64,000 nucleotides of DNA from the NCBI RefSeq assembly GCF_009557055.1, contig NZ_CP045649.1:2207501-2271500 (forward strand), given 5' to 3'. The notes beneath the pieces are model-generated. The model made no database searches. It was not told where the DNA came from and saw only the letters and a program-made list of their open reading frames with translations. Positions 1-9,773 of this stretch are shown here, in pieces. Positions within the stretch are counted from its first letter, which is position 1. Every line of letters begins with the position of its first letter. The translations under genes were made by a program, and so were the position numbers. Source of the DNA: Nocardioides sp. dk884 (lineage in GTDB: Bacteria; Actinomycetota; Actinomycetes; Propionibacteriales; Nocardioidaceae).

Positions 1-1618
1 CGTCGGGCACGAAGACGTCGTCGAGGAACACCTCGTTGAACAGCGCGTCGCCGGTCATCTCCCGCAGCGGGCGGATCTCGATGCCCGGCGAGCGCCGCAT
101 GTCGACCAGGAAGTAGGTGATGCCGCGGTGCTGCGGGGCGTCGGGGTCGGTGCGCGCCAAGCAGATGCCCCAGTCGGCCTTCTGCGCCCCGGAGGTCCAC
201 ACCTTCTGCCCGGTCAGCCGCCAGCCGCCGTCCACCCGCTCCGCGCGGGTGCGCAGCGAGGCCAGGTCGGAGCCGGCACCGGGCTCGGAGAACAGCTGGC
301 ACCACACCAGCTCGCCGAGCAGCGAGGGCGGCACGAACCGCTCCCGCTGGGCGTCGGTGCCGTGCTCGAGGATCGTGGGGACCGCCCATCCGGCGATCAC
401 CAGGTCCGGGCGCTCGACGCCGGCGCGGGTCAGCTCCTGGTCGATGACCAGCTGCTGCACCGCGTCCGCTCCCAGGCCGTACGGCGCGGGCCAGTGCGGC
501 GTGAGGTAGCCGCTGTCGACCAGCGCGGCCCGGCGCTCGGGCCCGCTCAGCGCGGCGATCCGCTCGGCGGTCTCGCGGGCCTGCGGACGCAGCGGCTCGT
601 CGCGGCCGTCGAGGTCGACCTCGACCACGCGGCGCTCGCCGGCGACCGCGCGGGACGCGAGCCGCACCGCCGCCGCGTCGCCGGAGCCGAGCAGCCCGCG
701 CAGCGCGCTCGCGCGGCGGTAGTAGAAGTGCGCGTCGTGCTCGAAGGTGAAGCCGATGCCGCCGAGCACCTGGATGCAGGACTTCGCCACCTCCAACGCT
801 GCGTCGAAGGCGACGGTGGCCGCCACGTCGCTGGCGTAGCTCCACTGCGCGTCGTCGCCGGACTGCGCGGCGTTCGCGACGTCCCAGGCCACGCTGGTGA
901 GCGCCTCGGCGTGCTCGAGCATCTCCGCGCACAGATGCTTGACGGCCTGGAAGCTGCCGATCTTGCGGCCGAACTGCTCACGGACCTTCGCGTAGTCGAC
1001 AGCGGTCGCTAGGCACCAGCGGGCCAGGCCGGCGGCCTCCGCGGCGCCCAGCGTCACCGCGGCGCGCCGGACCCGCTCGCGGCTGAGCCCGGGCACCGGG
1101 ACCGCCCGCGTCTCGTCGACCAGCCGCGCGGTGCCGAAGCGCCGGGTCAGGTCGATGCCGGGGGCCCCGAGGATGATCTCGACGGCGTCGCGCGGCGCGA
1201 GCACCCAGGCGTCCGACGACGTCGCGAGCAGCACGTGGGTGGCCTGCGGCGCGTCCCAGACGATGTCACCGAGCGCCAGGCCGACGACCGCGCCCTCGGC
1301 CAGGGTCGCGGCATGCTCGGTCGGGCCGAGGAGCAGCGCCGCGACCGCCGGCCCGAGCAGCGCGCCCGGCACCAGCTCGTGGGCGCACGCCTCGATCGCC
1401 ACCGCCACGTCGAGCACGGTGCCGCCTCCGCCGCCCGCGGCCTCGGGCAGCCCGATCGTGGTGATGCCCATCTCCTGGGCAGCCGACCAGACCCCGGCGA
1501 AGGCCGCGTCCTCGGCTCCCTCAGCGGCGCGCGCGAGGTCGCACCCGCCCAGGGACGAGGCCCACTTGCGCAGCGTGGCCGCGAGCTCGACGTGGTCCTC
1601 GGAGATCCCGATCGACAT
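1..1618 (-). CDS. fadE34: FadE34-like fused acyl-CoA dehydrogenase (3' end cut by window edge)
   Basis: The frame is open from an ATG at 1618 to the left edge, 539 codons, with no stop. The first ~320 residues are an acyl-CoA dehydrogenase half carrying REQFGRKIGSFQAVKH and GGIGFTFEHD. A second dehydrogenase domain starts near residue 335 and shows the flavin/substrate motifs CQLFSEPGAGSDL and WRLTGQKVWTSGAQ. This tandem fusion of about 710 residues is the architecture of mycobacterial FadE34, which oxidises steroid side-chain CoA esters with FAD in the cytoplasm. The first half lacks a W-x-S/T-G flavin loop, as expected of the degenerate half. A KstR-type site lies 42 bp upstream. The family call is firm; the exact substrate (cholesterol or bile-acid side chain) is inferred from the family and the site. 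Confidence 0.82.
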   Translation of the reverse strand, partial: MSIGISEDHVELAATLRKWASSLGGCDLARAAEGAEDAAFAGVWSAAQEMGITTIGLPEAAGGGGGTVLDVAVAIEACAHELVPGALLGPAVAALLLGPTEHAATLAEGAVVGLALGDIVWDAPQATHVLLATSSDAWVLAPRDAVEIILGAPGIDLTRRFGTARLVDETRAVPVPGLSRERVRRAAVTLGAAEAAGLARWCLATAVDYAKVREQFGRKIGSFQAVKHLCAEMLEHAEALTSVAWDVANAAQSGDDAQWSYASDVAATVAFDAALEVAKSCIQVLGGIGFTFEHDAHFYYRRASALRGLLGSGDAAAVRLASRAVAGERRVVEVDLDGRDEPLRPQARETAERIAALSGPERRAALVDSGYLTPHWPAPYGLGADAVQQLVIDQELTRAGVERPDLVIAGWAVPTILEHGTDAQRERFVPPSLLGELVWCQLFSEPGAGSDLASLRTRAERVDGGWRLTGQKVWTSGAQKADWGICLARTDPDAPQHRGITYFLVDMRRSPGIEIRPLREMTGDALFNEVFLDDVFVPD

Positions 1619-1659
1619 GCTTCGACCTTCCCGTGCGACGGACCCACGGCCCGCCAAAG

Positions 1660-1673
1660 TAGAACGTGTTCTG
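1660..1673. promoter_or_regulatory. KstR-type operator upstream of fadE34-like gene
   Basis: TAGAACGTGTTCTG fits the KstR consensus TNNAACNNGTTNNA at every defined position except the last base. It lies in the 73-bp divergent gap, 42 bp before the fadE34-like ATG and 19 bp before the methyltransferase GTG, so it could control either gene. Regulation of the dehydrogenase fits known KstR targets. Confidence 0.7.
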
Positions 1674-1682
1674 ACTCTATAG

Positions 1683-3441
<1,759 letters not shown>

Positions 3442-3449
<8 letters not shown>

Positions 3450-4167
3450 CGGCGGCGTCGGGCTTGCGGAAGTACAGCACCATGCTCTTGCCGATCAGCG
3501 GGTCGAGGACCTTGCCGGCCAGCCGCAGCGCCTTGGGCTGCTTCATGATCTCCCACACCAGGAGCTTGTGGTAGGCGCGGGCGAGCGGGTGCTCGTCGTT
3601 CTCGACACCGACCGCGCACTTGATCCACCAGTACGGCGAGTGCAGGCCGTGGGCGTAGTCGCGGCTCTCGAACTCCAGACCGGCCTTGGTGACCTTGTCG
3701 GTCAGCTCCTTGTCGGTGTAGATGCGGATGTGGCCGCCCTCGACGTTGTGGTAGTCGTCGGAGAGCTTCCAGTTGACGATCTCGGGGAACCAGCGCGGCA
3801 CGGAGACCGCGAGGGTGCCGCCCGGGCGCAGCACGCGCACCAGCTCCTGGATCGCCTGGATGTCGGCCGGGATGTGCTCGAGCACCTCCGCGGCGACGAT
3901 GCGGTCGAACTCGCCGTCGGCGAACGGCAGCGCCAGCGCGTCACCCTCCTTGACGTCGGCCTCGGCGCCGGCCGGCACCTCGCCGGCCTCCTTCATCGCC
4001 ACGAACAGCTCGCGCACCTTGGCCAGCTCATCGGCGTCCATGTCGAAGGCGATCACGTCGCCGCCGCGGCGGTACATCTCGAAGGCGTGGCGCCCGGCGC
4101 CGCAGCCCATGTCGAGGACACGGTCGCCGGGGCGCAGCCCGAGGCGTTCGAAATCAACTGTCAGCAT
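3442..4167 (-). CDS. Class I SAM-dependent methyltransferase
   Basis: This 241-residue protein has canonical class I motifs: VLDMGCGAGRHAFE (motif I, about residues 18-31), a strand-2 acidic AFDMD, FDRIVAAEVLEHI and VLRPGGTLAVSVP. It resembles the Methyltransf_11 family and the mycobacterial methyltransferases found beside GT4 glycosyltransferases. Its start overlaps the end of the glycosyltransferase by 14 bp and its end overlaps the next gene by 8 bp, so translation is coupled. The C-terminal third, with SPYWWIKC, is family-specific and may bind a lipid or sugar acceptor. The substrate is unknown. Confidence 0.85.
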
Positions 4168-5419
4168 CGGTGTGCTCCTCCTGCTCGCGCCGGTACTCGG
4201 CGATGACGTCCTCGTAGGCGGCGGCGACCTTGACGGCCACCGCGCGCCAGCTGAACAGCTCCTCGACGCGCTTGCGACCGGCGCGTCCCATCCGCTCGCG
4301 GCGCTCGGGGTCGTCGAGCAGCGCGGCGATCGCCGCGCCGAGCTCGCCCACGTCGCCGGGCGTGACCAGGTCGGCGCACTCGCCGTCCGGGCCGACGACC
4401 TCGGGGATCGCGCCGGCGCGGGAGACCACCAGCGGGGTCGCGCACGCCATCAGCTCGGCGGTGGGCAGCGAGAAGCCCTCGTAGAGCGAGGGCACGCAGG
4501 CAAGCTCCGCCGAGCCCATCAGCTCGACCAGCTCGGCGTCGCTGACACCGGAGACGAACCGGACCGAGTCGGTGATGGCGAGCTTGTCGATGAGCTTCTC
4601 GGTGCGACCGCCCGGACGCGGCTTGGTGACCAGCACCAGCTCCAGGTCGCGCTCGGTGCGCAGCTTGGCGAACGCCTCGAGCAGCGTGGAGATGCCCTTC
4701 ATCGGGGCGTCGGCGCTGGCCATCGCCAGGATCCGCCCCGGCACCCGCGGCTTCGTCGGCGGCACGAACCCGTCGTCGACGCCGAGCAGGATGACCTGCA
4801 TCCGGGCCGGGTCGACGCCGAAGTCCTTCGCGATGTCGCGCTTGGACGCCTCCGAGGGCGTCATGATCCGGCGGGCGGCGCGCGCGACCTTGGCCTGCAT
4901 CCGCAGGAAGCCGTACCAGCGCCACAGCGTGAACTTGCGCCACGGGTTGCGGGTCTGGGCGATGTCGATGCGCCGGTCGAAGGTGATCGGGTGGTGCAGC
5001 GTGGTGATCAGCGGCAGGCCGAGCTTCTCGATCTCGAGCATGCCGTAGCCCAGGACCTGGTTGTCGTGGACGATGTCGAAGTCCTCGACGCGGTCCTCGA
5101 GCAGCCGGGCGGCGCGCAGGCTGAAGGTCTTGGGCTCGGGGAACCCCGCGATGCACATCGTGGCAAACTCCTCCACGTCGATGCGGTCGCGGAACTCGCG
5201 CAGCTTCGGCACCCGGAACGGGTCCGGCTGGCGGTAGAGGTCGAGGCTCGGCACCTTGGTCAGCGTGACGCCGGGGTGGTCGAGCTCGGGGTAGGGCTGG
5301 CCGGAGATGACCTCGACCTGGTGGCCGAGGTTGGCCAGCTCCCGACTCAGGTGGCGCAGGTAGATGCCCTGACCTCCGGTGTGGGGATGGCTGCGGTAGG
5401 ACAGCATCGCGATCCGCAC
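4154..5419 (-). CDS. Glycosyltransferase family 4
   Basis: This 421-residue GT-B enzyme has a glycine-rich N-terminus (LSYRSHPHTGGQGIYLRHL) and a C-terminal nucleotide-sugar domain. That domain holds PSLYEGFSLPTAELMA, the E-x7-E donor-binding signature, followed by VSRAGAIPEVVG. Such retaining enzymes transfer a sugar from a nucleotide donor at the cytoplasmic membrane face. It is the first gene of an operon with a methyltransferase and an (alpha/alpha)-barrel protein. The 197-bp gap to the divergent kstR gene contains a KstR-type site 76 bp upstream of this start. A glycolipid-making role is plausible but the acceptor is unknown. Confidence 0.85.
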   Translation of the reverse strand: MRIAMLSYRSHPHTGGQGIYLRHLSRELANLGHQVEVISGQPYPELDHPGVTLTKVPSLDLYRQPDPFRVPKLREFRDRIDVEEFATMCIAGFPEPKTFSLRAARLLEDRVEDFDIVHDNQVLGYGMLEIEKLGLPLITTLHHPITFDRRIDIAQTRNPWRKFTLWRWYGFLRMQAKVARAARRIMTPSEASKRDIAKDFGVDPARMQVILLGVDDGFVPPTKPRVPGRILAMASADAPMKGISTLLEAFAKLRTERDLELVLVTKPRPGGRTEKLIDKLAITDSVRFVSGVSDAELVELMGSAELACVPSLYEGFSLPTAELMACATPLVVSRAGAIPEVVGPDGECADLVTPGDVGELGAAIAALLDDPERRERMGRAGRKRVEELFSWRAVAVKVAAAYEDVIAEYRREQEEHTDADS

Positions 5420-5494
5420 ACTGTGGCCTTTCTCGAGGTGATCACCGGGACTCGCCGCGACCAGCAGCGCAGGTGCGCCTCGAGCCCAGCAAAG

Positions 5495-5508
5495 TAGAAC
5501 GTGTTCCT
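5495..5508. promoter_or_regulatory. KstR-type operator in kstR / glycosyltransferase divergent gap
   Basis: TAGAACGTGTTCCT matches TNNAACNNGTTNNA except at the final base. It lies 109 bp upstream of kstR and 76 bp upstream of the glycosyltransferase. KstR autoregulation is established in mycobacteria, so this is probably its own operator. Whether the glycosyltransferase operon responds too is open. Confidence 0.68.
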
Positions 5509-5616
5509 ATCATGGTCTACGCATTGGTAGCCTAGGGGACGCCACGGCGGCGCCGAGCCCGGCCCCGCGACGTACGCCACATCCCGATCCACCACAACCC
5601 AGCAAGGGGTAGTCCC

Positions 5617-6222
5617 GTGAGCAGCGCCAACTCGCTGAGTGTCGAGGAGCTCGGATCCGCAGCCCAGCGCGACCGGCGCAAGCGGATCCTCGACGCGACG
5701 ATCGAGCTCGCCTCCCAGGGCGGTTTCGACGCCGTGCAGATGCGAGCGGTCGCCGAGCGCGCCGACGTCGCCCTCGGCACGCTGTATCGCTACTTCCCCT
5801 CCAAGATCCACCTGCTGGTATGCGCGCTGAGCCGCGAGCTCGAGCGCGCCGAGCTGGTGCTCCGCGACCGTCCGGCCGTCGGCGACACCCCGGCGGAGCG
5901 GGTCATCAACATCTTGAAGCGGACCAGCCGCGGCATGCAGGGCGACTCCCACCTGACCGAGGCGCTGACCCGGGCGTTCATGTTCGCCGATGCCTCGGTG
6001 GCCCAGGAGATCCACGGGGTCGGCATGATCCTGACCCGCATGATGACCCGGGCGATGCACCCGGGCCGCGAGGAGTTCACCGAGGACGACGTCGCGATCG
6101 CCCGGGTGCTCGGCGACGTGTGGCTCTCCGCGCTCGTCGCCTGGGTGACCGGGCGCACCAGCGCCGAGCAGACCGCCCGCCACATCGAGGTCGCGGTCAA
6201 CCTGCTGCTGCGCGAGCACTGA
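5617..6222 (+). CDS. kstR: KstR, TetR-family repressor of steroid catabolism
   Basis: This 201-residue TetR protein has its helix-turn-helix near residues 20-65: RKRILDATIELASQGG, VQMRAVAERADVALGTLYRY, FPSKIHLL. The opening ELGSAAQRDRRKRILDAT and the ligand-domain stretch LTEALTRAFMFADAS match mycobacterial KstR as I remember it. KstR represses cholesterol-catabolism genes and is released by 3-oxo-cholestenoyl-CoA-type thioesters. The GTG start at 5617 follows a purine-rich AAGGGG. Five candidate KstR operators occur in this window, one just upstream of this gene. Identity as KstR rather than another TetR is well supported by sequence resemblance plus context. Confidence 0.88.
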   Translation: MSSANSLSVEELGSAAQRDRRKRILDATIELASQGGFDAVQMRAVAERADVALGTLYRYFPSKIHLLVCALSRELERAELVLRDRPAVGDTPAERVINILKRTSRGMQGDSHLTEALTRAFMFADASVAQEIHGVGMILTRMMTRAMHPGREEFTEDDVAIARVLGDVWLSALVAWVTGRTSAEQTARHIEVAVNLLLREH

Positions 6223-6247
6223 GCACCCGGCCCCACCGGCCCATGCC

Positions 6248-6751
6248 TCAGACGGTGACCGAGGCCGCCGTCGTACCGCCGAGCTCCATGGCCGGCAGCC
6301 CGAGCTTGCGGTGGTCCCAGCTGCGCACCCGGTCGACGTCGAGGCGTACGACGACCCGGTTGTGGGTCATCGTCTCCACGAACGGGCGCAGCTCCTCGGA
6401 GTAGGGGCCGTTGTAGCGCTCGAAGACGTTGACGCACACCTTCCACAACAGCTCGGGGTCGTCCTCGACGACCACGCCGGTGCCCTCGAGCGCGACGCCG
6501 CGCAGCTGGTCGTAGGTCTGCCCGGCCTCCACCAGGAAGCTCATCCGCCCGTCGCGACGCAGGTTGAGCGCCTTCTGCGACTTGCCCTTGGTCTCGAGAT
6601 AGATCGTGCCGTCGAGGTGGGCGTACCACATCGCGACCAGGTGGACGGCGCCCTGAGCGCCGACGGTCGCGACGGTGGCGTTGCGCTGCTCGGTGAGGAA
6701 GTCCTCGATCTCCTGGTCGGTCATGACGATCTGGCTGCGCTGCTTGGCCAT
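6248..6751 (-). CDS. Pyridoxamine 5'-phosphate oxidase-like flavin/F420-dependent protein
   Basis: This 167-residue protein has the split beta-barrel PPOX fold: EIEDFLTEQRNATVATVGA, then VAMWYAHLDGTIYLETKGKS, then ALNLRRDGRMSFLVEAG. I set the start at ATG 6751 because an AGGAG lies just upstream. The longer open frame would run through the coding sequence of the neighbouring SDR. The family binds FMN or F420 and reduces diverse substrates. It is the last gene of the putative KstR-controlled operon starting at 9633, 37 bp after an SDR. The substrate is unknown. Confidence 0.8.
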   Translation of the reverse strand: MAKQRSQIVMTDQEIEDFLTEQRNATVATVGAQGAVHLVAMWYAHLDGTIYLETKGKSQKALNLRRDGRMSFLVEAGQTYDQLRGVALEGTGVVVEDDPELLWKVCVNVFERYNGPYSEELRPFVETMTHNRVVVRLDVDRVRSWDHRKLGLPAMELGGTTAASVTV

Positions 6752-6788
6752 CGGGCAGGGGGCTCCTGTCGGGGGTGGGGGGTGGGGC

Positions 6789-7547
6789 TCAGCCGCCGAA
6801 GGCGTGCGTCGCGGTGACGCCGCCGTCCACGGAGATCTCGGCGCCGTTGATGTAGGCGCTCTCCTCGCTGGCGAGGAAGACGTAGAGGGGTGCGACGTCG
6901 CCGGGCTGGCCCACCCGGCGCAGGGGGACACGGGAGGCGCCGTACTCCATCGCGGCGTCGCCGCCGTGCACCCGCGTCATCGGGGTGTCGATCATGCCGG
7001 GGTGCACCGAGTTGACCCGGATGCCCTGGGGCCCGAGCTCCATCGCCGCGCACTTCGTCATCCCGCGGATCGCCCACTTGGTCGCGGCGTACGCCGTGCA
7101 GCCGGCCATGCCGGCCAGCCCCTCGACGGAGGAGGCGTTGACGATGGCGCCGCCGCCCTGCTCGCGCATGGTCGGCACCACCGCCTGCATCCCGAGGAAG
7201 CAGCCGAGCTGGTTGACCCGGAACAGCGTCTCCACCTCGGTGACCGGCATCGAGTCGATCTGCCCGAAGCGCAGGATGCCGGCGTTGTTGGCCAGCACCG
7301 AGACCGCGCCGAAGCGGCGCGCGGTCTCCTCGACCACGCTCACCCAGGAGGCGGCGTCGCCGACGTCGTGGTGGACGAAGTGGGCGGACTCCCCCAGCGA
7401 GGCAGCCAGCTCCTGCCCGGCGTCCTTGGCCACGTCGGCGAGCACGACCCGGGCGCCCTCCTCGACGTAGGCGCGCGCGATCGCGGCGCCCTGGCCCATG
7501 GCCGCGCCGGTGACGATCGCGACCTTGCCGGCCAGCCGGCCGGTCAC
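6789..7547 (-). CDS. SDR oxidoreductase, 3-alpha(20-beta)-hydroxysteroid dehydrogenase-like
   Basis: This 252-residue classical SDR has the cofactor motif TGAAMGQGAAIA (about residues 12-23), NNAGIL and the catalytic Ser region NASSVEGLAGM followed by YAATK. The overall pattern, including NSVHPGMIDTPMT and INGAEISVDGG, resembles mycobacterial FabG3 (Rv2002), a 3-alpha,20-beta-hydroxysteroid dehydrogenase. The GTG start at 7547 overlaps the TGA of hsd4A (GTGA), so the two are translationally coupled. Steroid alcohol/ketone conversion is inferred from family resemblance and the operon; the exact position oxidised is unknown. Confidence 0.82.
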   Translation of the reverse strand: MTGRLAGKVAIVTGAAMGQGAAIARAYVEEGARVVLADVAKDAGQELAASLGESAHFVHHDVGDAASWVSVVEETARRFGAVSVLANNAGILRFGQIDSMPVTEVETLFRVNQLGCFLGMQAVVPTMREQGGGAIVNASSVEGLAGMAGCTAYAATKWAIRGMTKCAAMELGPQGIRVNSVHPGMIDTPMTRVHGGDAAMEYGASRVPLRRVGQPGDVAPLYVFLASEESAYINGAEISVDGGVTATHAFGG

Positions 7548-8458
7548 GGCTCGAGCGCCATGATCGAGTCCGCGGAGAACCCGCGGGCCGGGTCGCGGCC
7601 CACGAAGTGGGAGCCGACCTGCTTGTCGAGGTCGGCGAGGTCCCACACGGCCCCGCTCTTGTCGAAGCGCTGCTCGACGACGGGCGGTGCGACCAGGGCG
7701 ACCATCCCGCCGTAGACGACGAAGACCTGCCCGGTGATCGTGTCGGCCGCCGGCGAGGCGAGGTAGGCCACGACCGGGGCGACGTGGGCGGGCGAGTACG
7801 GGTCGACCTCGGCGCCGGACTCGTCGGCACCGAAGACCTCCGCGGTCATCGCGGTGCGGGCGCGCGGGCAGATCGCGTTGGCTCGCACCCCGATCCGCTC
7901 CAAGCCGCGAGCGGTGGACATGGTCAGCGCGACGATGCCGGCCTTGGCGGCGGCGTAGTTGGGCTGTCCGGGCGGTCCGGCGAGGAACGCCTCCGAGGCG
8001 GTGTTGACGACCCGCCCGTAGACCGGCGCGCCGGTCTGCTTGGCCACCCCGCGCCAGTACGCCGCGGCGTTGCGCGAGAGCAGGAAGTGCCCGCGCAGGT
8101 GGACGCGGATGATCGCGTCCCACTCCTCGTCGCTCATGTTGAACAGCATCCGGTCGCGGGTCATGCCGGCGTTGTTGACGACCACGTCGAGGGAGCCGAA
8201 GCCGTCGACCGCCGCGGCGAGCATCGCGTCGGCGGTGCTGCGCTCGGCGACGTCGCCCTCGACCACGCGCACCTGCCCGCCGCGCGCGCGGACCTCCGCG
8301 GCCACCTCGTCGGCGGCACCGGGGAGGTCGTTGAGCACCAGCTGTGCGCCGGCGTCGGCGAGGGCCAACGCCTCGGCGCGGCCGAGCCCGGCACCGGCGC
8401 CGGTCACGACGGCGACCCGGCCGTCGAGGGAGAGTCGGGGATCCAGTGGAGCAGGCAC
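7544..8458 (-). CDS. hsd4A: Hsd4A-like 3-hydroxyacyl-CoA dehydrogenase of steroid side-chain degradation
   Basis: This 304-residue SDR has the cofactor loop TGAGAGLGRAEAL, NNAGMTRDRMLFNMSDEEWD and a YAAAK catalytic motif. The block RNAAAYWRGVAK, then ANAICPRARTAMTAEVFG, and the C-terminal extension ending GRDPARGFSADS match mycobacterial Hsd4A (Rv3502c). That enzyme acts as a 17-beta-hydroxysteroid and (R)-3-hydroxyacyl-CoA dehydrogenase in cholesterol side-chain beta-oxidation. In M. tuberculosis the same gene is next to fdxD, as here. Upstream is fdxD (4 bp gap); downstream is a steroid-type SDR. The KstR-type site at 9702 heads the operon. Confidence 0.85.
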   Translation of the reverse strand: MPAPLDPRLSLDGRVAVVTGAGAGLGRAEALALADAGAQLVLNDLPGAADEVAAEVRARGGQVRVVEGDVAERSTADAMLAAAVDGFGSLDVVVNNAGMTRDRMLFNMSDEEWDAIIRVHLRGHFLLSRNAAAYWRGVAKQTGAPVYGRVVNTASEAFLAGPPGQPNYAAAKAGIVALTMSTARGLERIGVRANAICPRARTAMTAEVFGADESGAEVDPYSPAHVAPVVAYLASPAADTITGQVFVVYGGMVALVAPPVVEQRFDKSGAVWDLADLDKQVGSHFVGRDPARGFSADSIMALEP

Positions 8459-8462
8459 GCGC

Positions 8463-8654
8463 TCAGCCCTCCAGGGTGATCGCCGCGCGCGGGCAGGCCG
8501 CGGCGGCGCGCTTGACGTGGTCGACGTTGTCCGACGTCGTCTCCTCTGCCTTGAGCTGGAGGAAGTCGTCGTCGTCGAGCTCGAACACCTCGGGGGCCAT
8601 CGCCTCGCAGAGTCCGTTGGACTCGCACAGGTCGAAGTCGACCTTGATCCTCAT
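8463..8654 (-). CDS. fdxD: FdxD-like [3Fe-4S] ferredoxin
   Basis: This small acidic ferredoxin has 63 residues from ATG 8654; a longer open frame adds eight unlikely residues. The cluster ligands read CESNGLC near the start and CPRAAI near the end, giving the three-cysteine [3Fe-4S] pattern CxxXxxC...CP. The central residue is Asn where classical P450 ferredoxins have His; this position also varies among mycobacterial ferredoxins and tunes redox behaviour. It lies between a ferredoxin reductase and hsd4A. The pair probably passes electrons from NAD(P)H to steroid P450s or acyl-CoA dehydrogenase-linked enzymes. Confidence 0.87.
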   Translation of the reverse strand: MRIKVDFDLCESNGLCEAMAPEVFELDDDDFLQLKAEETTSDNVDHVKRAAAACPRAAITLEG

Positions 8655-8664
8655 CGTGGGTCTC

Positions 8665-9633
8665 CTAGCTTGCTTCACTCGAGTGACCGGGGAACACCTT
8701 GGCGCTCGGGTCGATCGCCACGGCAGCGTTGTTGACAGCTGTCGCCGCCTCGCCGAACCCGACGGCGATCAGTCGCACCTTGCCGGGGTAGTCGGTGACG
8801 TCGCCGGCCGCGAACACCCGCGGCAGGCTGGTGCGCATCGAGGGGTCGACGACCACGTGCCGCTTGGAGACCTCCAGGCCCCACTCCTGGATGGGCCCGA
8901 GGTCGGCGATGAAGCCGAGCGCGGCGACCACTGCCTGGGCGGGATGCGTGGTCGTCTCGCCGCCGATGACGACGTCGATCTCCTCGACCGTGCTCTCGCC
9001 GCGCAGGGCGCTGACCTCGGCGTTGGTCAGGATGCGCACCGAGGACGCCCGGACCTGCTCCACGGTGCGCGCGTGGGCGCGGAAGGCGTCACGGCGGTGC
9101 ACCAGGGTCACCGAGGCCGCGATCGGCTCCAGGTGCAGCGCCCAGTCGAACGCGCTGTCGCCCCCGCCGACGATCACGACGTCGCGGCCGGCGTACGGCG
9201 CGAAGCTGGGGACGAAGAACTCCAGTCCACGACCGAGCCACCCCTCGCCGGCCGGCAGCGGCCGCGGGGAGAACCGACCGATGCCGGCGGTGATCAGCAC
9301 CGCGCCGGCGCGCACCTGCGTGCCGTCGTCGAGCCCGACGCTGACGCCGTCGTCGTCGTGCTCGAGGGTCTGCGCGGTGCGCTCGAGGAGGTACTCGGGC
9401 TTGGCGGTGTTGGCCTGCTCGACCAGGCCTGCGACCAGGTCGCGCCCCTTGACCGAGGGGAAGCCGGCGATGTCGAGGATCTGCTTCTCGGGGTACATCG
9501 CGGTGACCTGGCCGCCGAGCTCGGGCAGCGAGTCGACCACCGCCGTCCGCAGCCCGCGGAAGCCCGCGTAGTAGGCGGCGAAGAGGCCGGTCGGGCCCGC
9601 GCCGATGATCAGGAGGTCTGTGTCCACGGTCAC
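8665..9633 (-). CDS. Ferredoxin-NAD(P)+ reductase (TrxB-like FNR, YumC type)
   Basis: This FAD enzyme has about 322 residues with two dinucleotide-binding loops, IIGAGPTGLFAAYYAG at the N-terminus and VIVGGGDSAFDWAL mid-protein, plus a C-terminal FAD motif AAGDVTDYPGK. The motif YPEKQILDIAGFP is typical of the thioredoxin-reductase-like ferredoxin reductases. The CxxC redox pair of true thioredoxin reductase is absent, supporting ferredoxin as acceptor. I chose GTG 9633, preceded by GGAAGG. It is the first gene of the operon and ends 10 bp before fdxD, so FdxD is the natural partner. A perfect KstR consensus lies 68 bp upstream. Confidence 0.85.
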   Translation of the reverse strand: MTVDTDLLIIGAGPTGLFAAYYAGFRGLRTAVVDSLPELGGQVTAMYPEKQILDIAGFPSVKGRDLVAGLVEQANTAKPEYLLERTAQTLEHDDDGVSVGLDDGTQVRAGAVLITAGIGRFSPRPLPAGEGWLGRGLEFFVPSFAPYAGRDVVIVGGGDSAFDWALHLEPIAASVTLVHRRDAFRAHARTVEQVRASSVRILTNAEVSALRGESTVEEIDVVIGGETTTHPAQAVVAALGFIADLGPIQEWGLEVSKRHVVVDPSMRTSLPRVFAAGDVTDYPGKVRLIAVGFGEAATAVNNAAVAIDPSAKVFPGHSSEAS

Positions 9634-9701
9634 AACCGCGATCCTTCCCCTCCCCCGGTGAGGCCTCAAGACCCCACGCTGCGGTCCAGACGACCCATTT
9701 C

Positions 9702-9715
9702 TGCAACAGGTTCTA
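9702..9715. promoter_or_regulatory. KstR-type operator heading the FNR-fdxD-hsd4A operon
   Basis: TGCAACAGGTTCTA fits TNNAACNNGTTNNA exactly. It lies 68 bp upstream of the reductase start and 58 bp upstream of the divergent ion-channel gene, in an AT-richer patch (TTCTAATTTAG). The steroid genes make the reductase operon the likely target. Confidence 0.75.
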
Positions 9716-9773
9716 ATTTAGCAGAGCGTGTCGCCGCCGTCACGCTTCGGCCGACTGCGCCTACCATCGCCGG

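Noticed and set aside
5347..6219. Minus-strand frame opposite kstR
   Set aside because: kstR has a clear TetR fold in the plus strand and the antisense product looks like nothing known.
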